A DNA stretch of 37,625 nt from CAZKRU01 sp964555235 (lineage in GTDB: Bacteria; Verrucomicrobiota; Verrucomicrobiia; Methylacidiphilales; CAMAQI01): assembly GCA_964555235.1 (NCBI GenBank), contig CAZKRU010000042.1, positions 1 to 37,625 of the forward strand. The letters run 5' to 3'. The notes below the pieces were generated by a model, which saw only the letters and a program-made list of their open reading frames with translations, was not told the origin of the DNA and ran no database searches. Within the stretch, counting starts at the first letter, position 1, and the number at the start of each line of letters is the position of its first letter. A program made the position numbers and the translations under genes. This document shows positions 23,846-32,129 of the stretch, piece by piece.

Positions 23846-25072
23846 ATGATCACGTTTACTTACCGAGCCATTCAATCCGACGGAAAGATCGAGGAAGGAT
23901 CTCTTGATGCGGAGGGAAAGCAGGATGCCCTTCAGCTTTTGGAGGGCCGCGGTTGGACTCCGTTGAAAATTACGGAGATCACGGGAGCTGCCAAAGCCGC
24001 AACGAGCGCAGGCGCCATGCCTTGGAATTCAAAACGCGTCTCTTTTGATGATCTGGAAGATTTCACCCGATCCCTCTCCAGCCTTCTGGCCGCTCACGTT
24101 CCCCTCAGTCGAGCCTTGACCGTTCTTTATCGGGAAACTTCCAATGCCGTCGCCGGAGCGAAATGGAAATCCCTGCACGACCTCGTCATTGATGGAGTCC
24201 CGCTCGCGCAGGCGATGGGACGCTCTCCGGATGTTTTCCCTCGAGTTTATATCGCGATGGTCGAATCCGGTGAGGCGGGTGGATTTCTCGAAGTCGTTCT
24301 CGCGCAGATCGCCGATTTTCAAGCGCGCGAAAAAGAACTGCGGGCCAAAGTCCTGGCCGCCATGATGTATCCGGCGGTACTGCTCATGCTCGCGGTCACC
24401 GTTTTGATTTATCTCCTCGTCTTTTTCATTCCAAGATTTCAGACGCTCTTCGAAGGATTTGACGCCGCCCTTCCGTTGCTCACCCGTGTGATTGTTCTCG
24501 CGAGCGATCTCTTTCGTCACTACGGATTCTTTCTCGTCGGAATCATTGCCTTGGGATTTTACTTCGGGAGAAATTTTTTGGTCACCGAACGACATCGTCG
24601 TCAATGGGAGATGATTCTTTTCAAAATTCCCCAAGTCGGATCTCTCGCTGCCAAGATTGCGGCTGCCCGTTTTTGTCGAATGCTCGGAACTCTCCTCTCG
24701 GCGGGGGTTCCCTTGATTCAATCGTTGGACGTCGCGAGAAAATCCTTGGGCTACCAAATGTTGATTGATCTGGTCGCCGATTCGACGGATCGCGTAAAAA
24801 AAGGAAAATCTCTTGCCTCAAGCCTTGCGAATTGTCGCCTGCTCTTTCCGGGATCCACCTTGGAAATGATCGCCGTCGCCGAGGAGAGCGGACGCCTGGA
24901 AGAAGAGCTCATTCGCCTGGCGGGAGTCACCGAATCCGCATTGGACCGCCAATTGAAAACCACCGTCGCGCTGGCGGAACCGCTCATGCTTTTCGTCATC
25001 GCCGGATTTATCGGACTCATCTTTATCGGGATGGTCATCCCGATCTTCACCATACAGGACTACATCAAATAA
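23846..25072 (+). CDS. gspF: GspF, inner-membrane platform protein
   Basis: The 408-residue protein has the opening ITFTYRAIQSDGKIEEG of the family, then two T2SSF domains (about 73-195 and 275-397) and three membrane helices (about 175-197, 225-245 and 378-400). ESGEAGGFLEVVL and its second-half counterpart EESGRLEEELIRLA are the paired motifs of the duplicated domain. It links the ATPase GspE to the pseudopilus base. Length and order are normal. Confidence 0.95.
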   Translation: MITFTYRAIQSDGKIEEGSLDAEGKQDALQLLEGRGWTPLKITEITGAAKAATSAGAMPWNSKRVSFDDLEDFTRSLSSLLAAHVPLSRALTVLYRETSNAVAGAKWKSLHDLVIDGVPLAQAMGRSPDVFPRVYIAMVESGEAGGFLEVVLAQIADFQAREKELRAKVLAAMMYPAVLLMLAVTVLIYLLVFFIPRFQTLFEGFDAALPLLTRVIVLASDLFRHYGFFLVGIIALGFYFGRNFLVTERHRRQWEMILFKIPQVGSLAAKIAAARFCRMLGTLLSAGVPLIQSLDVARKSLGYQMLIDLVADSTDRVKKGKSLASSLANCRLLFPGSTLEMIAVAEESGRLEEELIRLAGVTESALDRQLKTTVALAEPLMLFVIAGFIGLIFIGMVIPIFTIQDYIK

Positions 25073-25095
25073 AACCGACAGGAACCGAACCAACC

Positions 25096-25548
25096 ATGAA
25101 AACAAAACCGTACGCATCAACCTTTCACCGACAAAGCCAACGGGGTTTTACCCTTGTTGAAATGCTTCTGGTCCTGGTGATCTTAGCAACCTTGGCCGCC
25201 ATTGTGGTTCCCAAAATGACAGGGCGAAGTCAGGAGGCCAAGATCACGGCAGCCAAAGCCCAGATCAACAGTTTTGAACTGGCTCTGGACGCCTTTGAAA
25301 TCGACAACGGCTTTTATCCGAAAGGAACCGATGGCCTCAATGCCTTAATGGAACAACCGAGTGGAACGGTAAGCTGGCATGGCCCCTATTTGAAAAAAGG
25401 AATTCCTTTGGACCCTTGGGGAGGCGCTTATGTCTATGAGTGCCCGGGAAAACACCAAGTGGATGGCTACGATCTCATGTCACCGGGCCCCGACGGTCGC
25501 GCAGGCAATGAGGATGATCTGACGAATTGGAATGACAAAAAACATTAA
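25096..25548 (+). CDS. gspG: GspG, major pseudopilin
   Basis: The gene encodes 150 residues from the ATG at 25096. The leader ends RQSQRG and is cut before FTLVEMLLVLVILATLAAIVV, with Glu at +5. The mature part has the GspG pattern KAQINSFELALDAFEIDNGFYP, LKKGIPLDPWGGAYVY and the calcium-site region YDLMSPGPDGRAGNEDD. The open frame runs 264 nt further upstream through gspF, but that part is only an out-of-frame reading of gspF. The gene overlaps gspH by 17 nt. It forms the main shaft of the secretion pseudopilus. Confidence 0.96.
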   Translation: MKTKPYASTFHRQSQRGFTLVEMLLVLVILATLAAIVVPKMTGRSQEAKITAAKAQINSFELALDAFEIDNGFYPKGTDGLNALMEQPSGTVSWHGPYLKKGIPLDPWGGAYVYECPGKHQVDGYDLMSPGPDGRAGNEDDLTNWNDKKH

Positions 25549-26050
25549 TAGCCGCAGTTCCCGCAACGGCTTCACCTTGGTCGAATTGATTCTGGTGATG
25601 CTCTTGCTTTCAACGATCGGTGCCTTGGTGGCGCCTTCGTTGTCGAAGTCCTTTCGCCAACAAGCATTGGATCGCGAAGCGACGCGCTTTTATTCCTTAA
25701 CCGAATACGGGCGAAGTGAAGCGATCTCGCAAGGGGTTCCAATGGTGATCTGGATTGAGAAGGAGACACGACGCTTTGGGGTGAAATCCAAAGAAGGCTA
25801 TGCGACGGGAGCGACCCGCAATCTAGAATACGTCCTCGATCCTGAAGTGCAATTTGTCACCACGAGCTTGAAAGATCCCAACGCAACGGATTTAATCGAA
25901 TTTGACCCCGAAGGATCGATTACTCTCGAAAGCACTCCAACGATTCAAATCCAAACTCGAACCGGTTCAAGTCTCTGGATCACCCAAACTCGGGACGGAT
26001 GGGGATACCAGATTGATCGCGAAAACAAAGATGTACTTCAAACTCCATAA
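25532..26050 (+). CDS. gspH: GspH, minor pseudopilin
   Basis: The 172-residue protein has the leader MTKNINSRSSRNG, cleavage before FTLVELILVMLLLSTIGALV, and Glu at +5. The middle RQQALDREATRFYSLTEYGRSEAISQGVPMVIWI is the GspH/FimT core, in which an exposed strand follows a long helix. The C-terminus ends in GWGYQIDRENKDVLQTP. Its start lies inside the end of gspG and its end overlaps gspI by 20 nt. The product is expected at the pseudopilus tip together with I, J and K. Confidence 0.9.
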   Translation: MTKNINSRSSRNGFTLVELILVMLLLSTIGALVAPSLSKSFRQQALDREATRFYSLTEYGRSEAISQGVPMVIWIEKETRRFGVKSKEGYATGATRNLEYVLDPEVQFVTTSLKDPNATDLIEFDPEGSITLESTPTIQIQTRTGSSLWITQTRDGWGYQIDRENKDVLQTP

Positions 26051-26423
26051 CTCTTCCCTCTGGAAACGCGGATTTACCTTTGCGGAAGTCTTGGCCGCAC
26101 TCGTCTTTCTGGCGATTCTGGTTCCCGTGGTCGTCGAAGCGCTCACTCTCTCAATCTCTGCGGCGGGAGTCACCGAGCGTTCCTTGATCGCCGTGGAGTT
26201 GGCCGAAAATCAACTTAACGACATTGTGATGAATCGCACATGGCAGACGGGGACGACTCACGGCGATTTTGGAACGGACTGGCCCAATTACCAATGGGAT
26301 TTAAGTCAAACCAGTTGGTCCCAGGAGAACATGATCCAACTGACCCTCCAGGTTCATTTTGAAGTTCAAGGTCGAGGTCACAATGTTGTCCTCTCAACAC
26401 TCGTCAGCAGTCTCGCCCCATGA
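26031..26423 (+). CDS. gspI: GspI, minor pseudopilin
   Basis: The gene encodes 130 residues from the ATG at 26031. The leader ends WKRG and is cut before FTFAEVLAALVFLAILVPVV. Glu at +5 is present, and the helix is followed by VTERSLIAVELAENQLNDIV, a pattern characteristic of GspI. A longer reading frame starting at 25902 would place the leader in mid-protein and is rejected. It overlaps gspH by 20 nt, and its stop overlaps the gspJ start as ATGA. Confidence 0.9.
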   Translation: MYFKLHNSSLWKRGFTFAEVLAALVFLAILVPVVVEALTLSISAAGVTERSLIAVELAENQLNDIVMNRTWQTGTTHGDFGTDWPNYQWDLSQTSWSQENMIQLTLQVHFEVQGRGHNVVLSTLVSSLAP

Positions 26424-27130
26424 AGAAGCTCTACTCCATCGCTTATCGCAAAAAGACCCGGTCCGGATTTACCTTAATCGAGGTACTTCTGGCCTCGGTG
26501 GCGATTGGAATTATCTTTCTCGCCGTTCAAGGACTTTTCTCGCGTGCCGTCAAACTTCGGGACAAGGGAACCGCTCACGTTCGGGAAGCCACGGTTCGTT
26601 CTCGTGCCACCGGACTGATCCGGAGTGATCTTTCCAACGCGTTAATCTCGGGCGGCGTCATTGCGGGAAGTCTCACGAGCAGTGCCCGCAGCCCGGATGG
26701 ACATTTTCCCGGTTATCTCAAATTCACCACCACCTGCACCCCTCAACCCTCCGAAGCCGTACCATGCGATGTTCAGGAGATTGAGTATTTCATCTCCGCA
26801 GATCCGCTTTCGACCAATCAAAATTCCGGAATTCTGACCCGCACGATCAATCGAAATCTTCTTACTTCCGTCCAGCAGTCTTCCCAAACGAATCAGATTC
26901 TTGCTAATGTCGAATCGATGGAAGTCTCCTTGAATGATGGGGTCAATTGGGTTTCAGAATGGAATCATGCGAGTGGAGAGACGAATATTCCGATGGCGGT
27001 ACGAGTGAGAATTCAGCCAACCGCACTTCCCGATCAACCGAAACCGGCCCCGGTGGAAATATTGGTCCCGTGGTCCTCCCAAGTTTTTTTAACGACGAGC
27101 ACTGTGACGACGAATGGAGCGACTCCATGA
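26420..27130 (+). CDS. gspJ: GspJ, minor pseudopilin
   Basis: The 236-residue protein has the leader MKKLYSIAYRKKTRSG, then FTLIEVLLASVAIGIIFLAVQ with Glu at +5. The long soluble domain has EIEYFISADP and TNQILANVESMEVSLNDG, consistent with GspJ, which forms the tip with I and K. The start overlaps gspI as ATGA and the stop overlaps gspK as ATGA, so these minor pseudopilins are coupled in translation. Confidence 0.9.
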   Translation: MKKLYSIAYRKKTRSGFTLIEVLLASVAIGIIFLAVQGLFSRAVKLRDKGTAHVREATVRSRATGLIRSDLSNALISGGVIAGSLTSSARSPDGHFPGYLKFTTTCTPQPSEAVPCDVQEIEYFISADPLSTNQNSGILTRTINRNLLTSVQQSSQTNQILANVESMEVSLNDGVNWVSEWNHASGETNIPMAVRVRIQPTALPDQPKPAPVEILVPWSSQVFLTTSTVTTNGATP

Positions 27131-28425
27131 GTTCGGCTCTTTGTGTGACCTTTCCTTTTGAAGTGAGACGTCAGCAGCGAGGATCCGTTTTCATTATGGT
27201 TCTTTGGGTCTGTCTCGCCCTCGTCTCCATTGCCCTCCTTTTTGGTCACAGCATGAAAATGTCCTTGCGAGGCGCTGCTAACGACACCGCCGGACACCAG
27301 GCCCAGCAAGCTATTGAGGGAGCGGCACGATACGCCACCTACCTTCTTTCCAATCTCGAAACGCGAGGAGCGCTTCCTGCAGTGGGATCCTATTCCGCCG
27401 AACAGATCCCCATTGGAGATTCCTATTGCTGGTTCCTGGGAAAATCGATGGATCAAACCAACGATCCTCAACCGGTTTATGGGCTCATCGATGAAGCATC
27501 AAAATTAAATCTGAACACAGCGACCGCTGAAATGCTGCAGTTACTTCCTGGAATGACTCAGGAATTAAGCTACGCCATTATCGATTGGCGCGACTCGGAT
27601 GACGAAATCACCCAGAACGGTGCGGAATCCGAAACCTATCTTCGCCTCAATCCCGCACGCCTCTGCAAAAATGCGGCCTTTGAATCTCCGGGGGAGCTTG
27701 CCCTGGTCTCCGGAGCAACTCTTGAAGTTCTGGAGGGAAATTCCAATAACATGATCAATGGAATTATTGATCGAGGGATTTCCGATTATGTCACGGTTTT
27801 CAGTCGTGAACCGAATACTCGCCCGGATGGTTCGGCTCGTATCAATGTGAATACCGGTGCTACCGATTTAAATGCCCTGATGACCGATTCCTTTGGAGCA
27901 ACAAGAGCCTCGCAGATTGCACTGAACTTACCGAGACGTCGAAACTTTCAAAGTCTTCTTGAGTTCTTTATTCGCTCCCGAATGACAGAAGCCGAGTTCG
28001 ATAAAATTAACGGAGAGATTACCGTGAAGGATGGTTCTTACCTCGTCGGACTCGTCAATGTCAACACGGCCAGTGAAACCGTTCTCTCCTGCATTCCTGG
28101 AATTCTCGCAGAAGATGCATCCAAGTTAGTCGCCGCACGAGCCGCGAGAAGCAGTGCCGGGATCGGAATCGCTTGGGTCGTAGCCGCTATTGGTGAAGAA
28201 AAAGCGACTCAAGCCGGCCCTTACTTGACCGGACAGAGCTGGCAGGCCACCGCAGATATTGCCGCGGTTGGAAAATCAAGTCGCGGTTATCGGCGAACCC
28301 GCTTTGTTCTCGATAACAGTACGGGCCAGACACGGATGATCTATCGTCAAAATCTCGCACGCTTAGGTTGGGCGTTGGGAGCGGACGTGCGCCGCAAACT
28401 TGCCACTTTGGGGAATCAACCATGA
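27127..28425 (+). CDS. gspK: GspK, minor pseudopilin
   Basis: The gene encodes 432 residues from the ATG at 27127. The leader ends RRQQRG and the following helix is SVFIMVLWVCLALVSIALLF. It lacks Glu at +5, as GspK proteins do. The large domain holds DEASKLNLNTATAEMLQLLPGM, the helix-hairpin-helix-like part of T2SSK, and a second such unit NVNTASETVLSCIPGILAED. An in-frame extension to 26947 is an out-of-frame reading of gspJ. ATGA overlaps are seen with gspJ and with the next gene. GspK caps the pseudopilus. Confidence 0.92.
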   Translation: MSSALCVTFPFEVRRQQRGSVFIMVLWVCLALVSIALLFGHSMKMSLRGAANDTAGHQAQQAIEGAARYATYLLSNLETRGALPAVGSYSAEQIPIGDSYCWFLGKSMDQTNDPQPVYGLIDEASKLNLNTATAEMLQLLPGMTQELSYAIIDWRDSDDEITQNGAESETYLRLNPARLCKNAAFESPGELALVSGATLEVLEGNSNNMINGIIDRGISDYVTVFSREPNTRPDGSARINVNTGATDLNALMTDSFGATRASQIALNLPRRRNFQSLLEFFIRSRMTEAEFDKINGEITVKDGSYLVGLVNVNTASETVLSCIPGILAEDASKLVAARAARSSAGIGIAWVVAAIGEEKATQAGPYLTGQSWQATADIAAVGKSSRGYRRTRFVLDNSTGQTRMIYRQNLARLGWALGADVRRKLATLGNQP

Positions 28426-29855
28426 AGTTAGCCCCGATTAACTTAAAGCAGTGGCAAAATCTCTCCCGATGTGTCATCACTCTGGAGCGTGACCGGATCC
28501 TCGTGGAAATCGTTCGGCTTCAACAAAATCGCCTGAACGTCCTTCAATCCTGGGAATTGCCATTCAGTACGGAAGAGGCGGCTGAAAATCCACAAAAAGT
28601 GGGACTCGAACTTGCCAAAAGTCTTCAAACCCGCCGTATCCGGGAACGGCGCGCCATGATTTGCCTCCCCCTTCACTGGGCCCAGTTTACTCCAATCCTC
28701 TTGCCCGAAGCTGCGACGGACGACCTCTTGAGCTATTTGGAATTGCAAGCGGATCGAAAATTTTCCATTCCAAGCTCCGAGCTCAAACTCACTCAAAGTT
28801 CCTACGTTCTTCCCAATGGAAAAAAAGAAGCCATCCTCGCGGCGATTCCTCTCAAAAAGCTCACGGCCGTTCAGATCATGTTAAAAGCGGGAGGATGCTC
28901 GGTAAGTTCCATCTCTCTCGGATTGGATTCGTTCCAGAACCAAAGCATCCCATCCAAGTCAGGGCTTCTCCATCTGATCTTCAACGGAGATCAAATTGAT
29001 TTGATCTCGACCAATCCGTCTGGAATTCTCGGAATCCGGTCGCTCTCGCCTCGTTCTAATCCTCAGGCCCCCGGATTCGATCTTGCCTGGCTCTACCAGG
29101 AGATTCGAATGACCCTCGGAAGACTTCCCGAAGGAAGTGCCTCTGAAATTCGGGAAGCCCGCTGGATCAATGCCCCGGCCACGTTTGAATCTGCTGCCAA
29201 AGAGATTTCGGAGCTCCTCCGCAAGGCAGGAATTCAAAAGAGTATTTTTTCAAAATCTCAAGGTCAGGAACCGTTAAAGTCAACGACCACGACGGAAACC
29301 GGTTCTCTCACCACCGCCGAGCTTCACCTCAAAAATCAACCCGTTCTCTTCGAATTCTTCTCACCTCAAACACAACCCTACGAAAAAGCGTTGCGATGGC
29401 TCGCCCCGAAGCGCAATCGTTCGATCCTCTGGGGAGTCATCGCCTTTGTTCTTCTTCCAACGATCGCTTTTGTCTATCAAGCGCAAACCGAAAGCTCCCT
29501 TGAGTCCGAATGGAAATCGATCAAGCCGGCGGTTGCAGAGGTCGAAATCTTACAGAACAAGATCCGTCAATTTCGTCCTTGGTTTGAGGCAACCCCAAAA
29601 AGCCTTCAGATGATGAATGGAATCATCGCTCTCTTTCCTGAAACCGGAGACGTTTACGCCAAAACTCTCGAAATTCACGAGAACTCAAAAATCGTCTGTT
29701 CCGGATTTGCAAAGAAACAGCCCGCGCTTCAAGAATTTCTCGATCGTTTGCAGAAATGTCCCCAAGTGACTCAGCTCCAGACCCAACAGGTTCGAGGGAA
29801 TAATCCGATCCAATTTTCATGCACATTCATCTGGAAGGTCTCCCATGAAAATTGA
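28422..29855 (+). CDS. gspL: GspL-like protein: PilM-type plus PilN-type halves
   Basis: In this 477-residue protein the first two-thirds resemble the actin-like PilM/GspL cytoplasmic domain (RAMICLPLHWAQFTPILLP and LLSYLELQADRKFSIP, which read as the PilM core). A membrane helix at about 345-365 (ILWGVIAFVLLPTIAFVYQ) is followed by a periplasmic PilN-like part (EVEILQNKIRQFRPWFE). That is GspL architecture, bridging GspE to the inner-membrane platform. Start at 28422 overlaps the gspK stop as ATGA; an extension to 28368 is rejected. It ends 11 nt into the next gene. Confidence 0.8.
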   Translation: MKLAPINLKQWQNLSRCVITLERDRILVEIVRLQQNRLNVLQSWELPFSTEEAAENPQKVGLELAKSLQTRRIRERRAMICLPLHWAQFTPILLPEAATDDLLSYLELQADRKFSIPSSELKLTQSSYVLPNGKKEAILAAIPLKKLTAVQIMLKAGGCSVSSISLGLDSFQNQSIPSKSGLLHLIFNGDQIDLISTNPSGILGIRSLSPRSNPQAPGFDLAWLYQEIRMTLGRLPEGSASEIREARWINAPATFESAAKEISELLRKAGIQKSIFSKSQGQEPLKSTTTTETGSLTTAELHLKNQPVLFEFFSPQTQPYEKALRWLAPKRNRSILWGVIAFVLLPTIAFVYQAQTESSLESEWKSIKPAVAEVEILQNKIRQFRPWFEATPKSLQMMNGIIALFPETGDVYAKTLEIHENSKIVCSGFAKKQPALQEFLDRLQKCPQVTQLQTQQVRGNNPIQFSCTFIWKVSHEN

Positions 29856-30384
29856 TCGCTCTTCTCTCCTGAAAATCGTGGCGATTGGAATGGTGGCCCT
29901 TCTGGTGCTCGACCACCTTGTTTTCTCTCCCCTCCTCCAACGCTGGAAGGAATCGAGCGAACGAATCGATCAACTACGCAGCACCGTAGCACGCGGCCGA
30001 CAACTCCTGGAGCGCGAAGACGGGATTCGAAGGAATTGGGCTCAGATGCTCGAGAAGGATCTCCCTGCCGATCACTCCTTGGGTGAAAATAATGTCATGA
30101 AGGCGATCGCGCGTTGGGTCAGAGAGAGCCGCGTGACCTGCTCCGCATTAACGCCCCAGTGGCAGACTCCCGAAAAAGAGTTTCAGCTCTTGGAGATGCG
30201 CGTCAGTTTAACCGGAGATCAAGGCGCACTCTTCCGTTTTCTTTACGAACTGGAAATCGATCCTCTTCCAGTGCGTCTCAAAACCTGTGAATTTTCAACA
30301 CGTGACGACAAAGGTCGTCAACTGATGCTCAACGTCACCTTTACCGCTTTGGCATTGGGCCCCACCGAACGGAGTAAGCCATGA
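29845..30384 (+). CDS. gspM: GspM/PilO-like inner-membrane protein
   Basis: The 179-residue protein has one membrane helix near the N-terminus (about 10-30: LKIVAIGMVALLVLDHLVF), a coiled coil (WKESSERIDQLRSTVARGRQLLERE) and a small alpha-beta domain with SRVTCSALTPQWQ and LLEMRVSLTGDQGALFRFLYELE, the ferredoxin-like fold of PilO and GspM. It pairs with GspL in known systems. The overlap with gspL is 11 nt and the ATGA overlap with the next gene supports one transcript. PilO wording is stronger than GspM wording, but the pseudopilin context favours type II secretion. Confidence 0.8.
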   Translation: MKIDRSSLLKIVAIGMVALLVLDHLVFSPLLQRWKESSERIDQLRSTVARGRQLLEREDGIRRNWAQMLEKDLPADHSLGENNVMKAIARWVRESRVTCSALTPQWQTPEKEFQLLEMRVSLTGDQGALFRFLYELEIDPLPVRLKTCEFSTRDDKGRQLMLNVTFTALALGPTERSKP

Positions 30385-30971
30385 GCTTCGCATTTTCTTC
30401 GGTACGAGTCGTTGCGAGCTCCCTTCTCCTCATGGGATCTCTCCTTCTCTCAAGCCCCTCATTTGCAAAGGAAAAGCCTGCAAAGGAGAAACCCGCAAAA
30501 GACGGTTTCGATGCGTTTTCGCTCTTGAAAAAGCGCCGTATTTTTGACCCCAATCGACAACCAGGACGGACTCCAAAAGAGAGTGAGGATTCGTCCGATT
30601 TAACCGGCAACTGGGTACTCACCGGAATTCTCATACAAGGAGAGAAAGCCCTGGCATTTTTCACCGAGATAAAAACCCAACGTTCTCAAGTTCTCAAAGT
30701 ACACGGATCCCTTTCTGGCGCAGAAGTGACCTCCATCCAACAGAATCAAATCGAGCTTGTGCGGGAGGGAAGCGCCATAACGCTCAAAATCGGCAAGGTA
30801 CTCCCTCTGCAAAACGGAGTGACTCCCGAAGATCCACCTGCTAGGGTGGAACGATCCTCTGCCGCTGCCCTTGAAGAGAAGGGACCTTCGGGAACTCCAG
30901 AGCCCTCCGAAGAGTCTGATGATGCCGTTCGAAAAATGATGGAAAAACGTCGAAACGAACTCGCTGAATAA
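30381..30971 (+). CDS. GspC/PilP-like periplasmic connector
   Basis: The 196-residue protein has an N-terminal signal or anchor helix (about 9-27), a Lys/Pro/Ala-rich stretch (KEKPAKEKPAKDG), then LLKKRRIFDPNR and a small beta domain (NWVLTGILIQGEKALAFF, VTSIQQNQIELVREGSAITL) like the HR domain of GspC and the PilP fold. GspC normally links inner-membrane parts to the secretin GspD, and the gene lies directly before the secretin genes, which fits. The C-terminal 50 residues are acidic and probably disordered. A PDZ domain is absent. I assign the role by position and fold, not by close likeness. Confidence 0.62.
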   Translation: MSFAFSSVRVVASSLLLMGSLLLSSPSFAKEKPAKEKPAKDGFDAFSLLKKRRIFDPNRQPGRTPKESEDSSDLTGNWVLTGILIQGEKALAFFTEIKTQRSQVLKVHGSLSGAEVTSIQQNQIELVREGSAITLKIGKVLPLQNGVTPEDPPARVERSSAAALEEKGPSGTPEPSEESDDAVRKMMEKRRNELAE

Positions 30972-30974
30972 ATT

Positions 30975-32102
30975 ATGAAGACCCTCACGCGCACTCTTGC
31001 TCTCATCGCCATTTTTGTTTCGGGAATCGTTCAAGCCGAACCAGCCGCCCCGAATCCGGAAGGGATTCGTTTGAATTTCAAAGAGGCGCCCCTCTCGGAA
31101 GTTCTCAATTATTTAAGCGAAGCCGCTGGATTCGTCATCGTTCAGGAGTCTCCCGTGACGGGAAACATCAGCGTCATGAGCGCACGACCCGTGAATGCAG
31201 ACGAGGCGGTCGATCTCCTCAATGCCGTCCTTCTGGAAAAAGGTTTTGTCGCCATCCGAAGTGGGAGAATTCTTAAAATCGTCAGCCGGAAATCCGCTCC
31301 CAAACGGGATATTCCCGTTAAAACCGGTTCTGATCCAAAAGGCATTCCACGCAAGGACGAAATGGTGACACAAGTCATCCCTGTCCACTATGCGGACGCT
31401 GCCAAGCTGGTTGAAAACATCAAACCGCTTCTCGCGGAGGAAAGTAATCTCTCTTCCAATCAAAGCAGCAACGCGATCATTTTAACGGATACTCAAGCGA
31501 ATGTCCGCCGCATTGCAGAAATCATTCAGGCACTGGATACCAGTATTGCCGATATTGGAGAAGTTCGCGTCTTTCGACTCAACCACGCGGATGCGAATGA
31601 ACTTGCTGGAATTTTGAACGGACTTTACGCGGATAACAGCAATTCAAATCCTGCGCTTGGAGGAGCTGGAGGCAATGCGTTTCAACGCTTTATCAATCAA
31701 GGGGGAAGAAGCAGTGGTCAGAATAATCAGCTGGTCTCTCAGCCCAATGAACGTGCATTACTTCAGTCGAAGGTAAAAGCCGTTGGAGATCCTCGAACGA
31801 ATTCACTTTTAGTGACGGCAACTCGCGAAACGATGGCTCAGATTGCTGATATGGTAACAAGACTCGATTCCAGCGGAGAAAAAAAGCAAAAGGTCTATAT
31901 CTACTCACTCCAGTACGCCGACGTGAACAATGTCGCCTCCATCCTGAAGGGAATCTTTAACCAACAGACCGGAGCGGGAGGACAAAATAATACGCAGAAT
32001 CAGGCGGCAGGATCCAATCGTTTAAACCAGCGATCCGCCAACGGTGCCGCCAATCAAGGCAACACCTCCTCCTCCAACAACAATCGAAATGCCAATCGGT
32101 AA
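30975..32102 (+). CDS. gspD: Split secretin, N-terminal half (N0-N1-N2 and part of N3)
   Basis: The 375-residue protein has a signal peptide (about 1-21, cut after VQA). N0 is about 30-103 (GIRLNFKEAPLSEVLNYLSE), N1 about 131-188 (TQVIPVHYADAAKLVENIKP), N2 about 196-298, and the first strand-helix of N3 is at 306-329 (KVYIYSLQYADVNNVASILK). It then runs into a Gln/Asn/Ser/Gly-rich tail (330-375) and stops. The missing second half of N3 and the barrel are in the next gene. It is 3 nt after the connector gene and must act in the periplasm with the barrel protein. Confidence 0.9.
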   Translation: MKTLTRTLALIAIFVSGIVQAEPAAPNPEGIRLNFKEAPLSEVLNYLSEAAGFVIVQESPVTGNISVMSARPVNADEAVDLLNAVLLEKGFVAIRSGRILKIVSRKSAPKRDIPVKTGSDPKGIPRKDEMVTQVIPVHYADAAKLVENIKPLLAEESNLSSNQSSNAIILTDTQANVRRIAEIIQALDTSIADIGEVRVFRLNHADANELAGILNGLYADNSNSNPALGGAGGNAFQRFINQGGRSSGQNNQLVSQPNERALLQSKVKAVGDPRTNSLLVTATRETMAQIADMVTRLDSSGEKKQKVYIYSLQYADVNNVASILKGIFNQQTGAGGQNNTQNQAAGSNRLNQRSANGAANQGNTSSSNNNRNANR

Positions 32103-32129
32103 ATGCTGAAAACTTAATTCCTCTTTTCT

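Noticed and set aside
22379..24757. Minus-strand frames of 280 and 242 residues opposite gspE and gspF.
   Set aside because: They mirror strongly conserved secretion genes and contain no family features.
24832..25095. Upstream extension of the gspG reading frame.
   Set aside because: It reads through gspF in another frame; the prepilin leader fixes the start at 25096.
32103..32129. Possibility that the split secretin is a frameshift error.
   Set aside because: The second half has a full signal peptide and its own start, and the first ends in a long natural-looking tail, so a simple base error cannot explain it.
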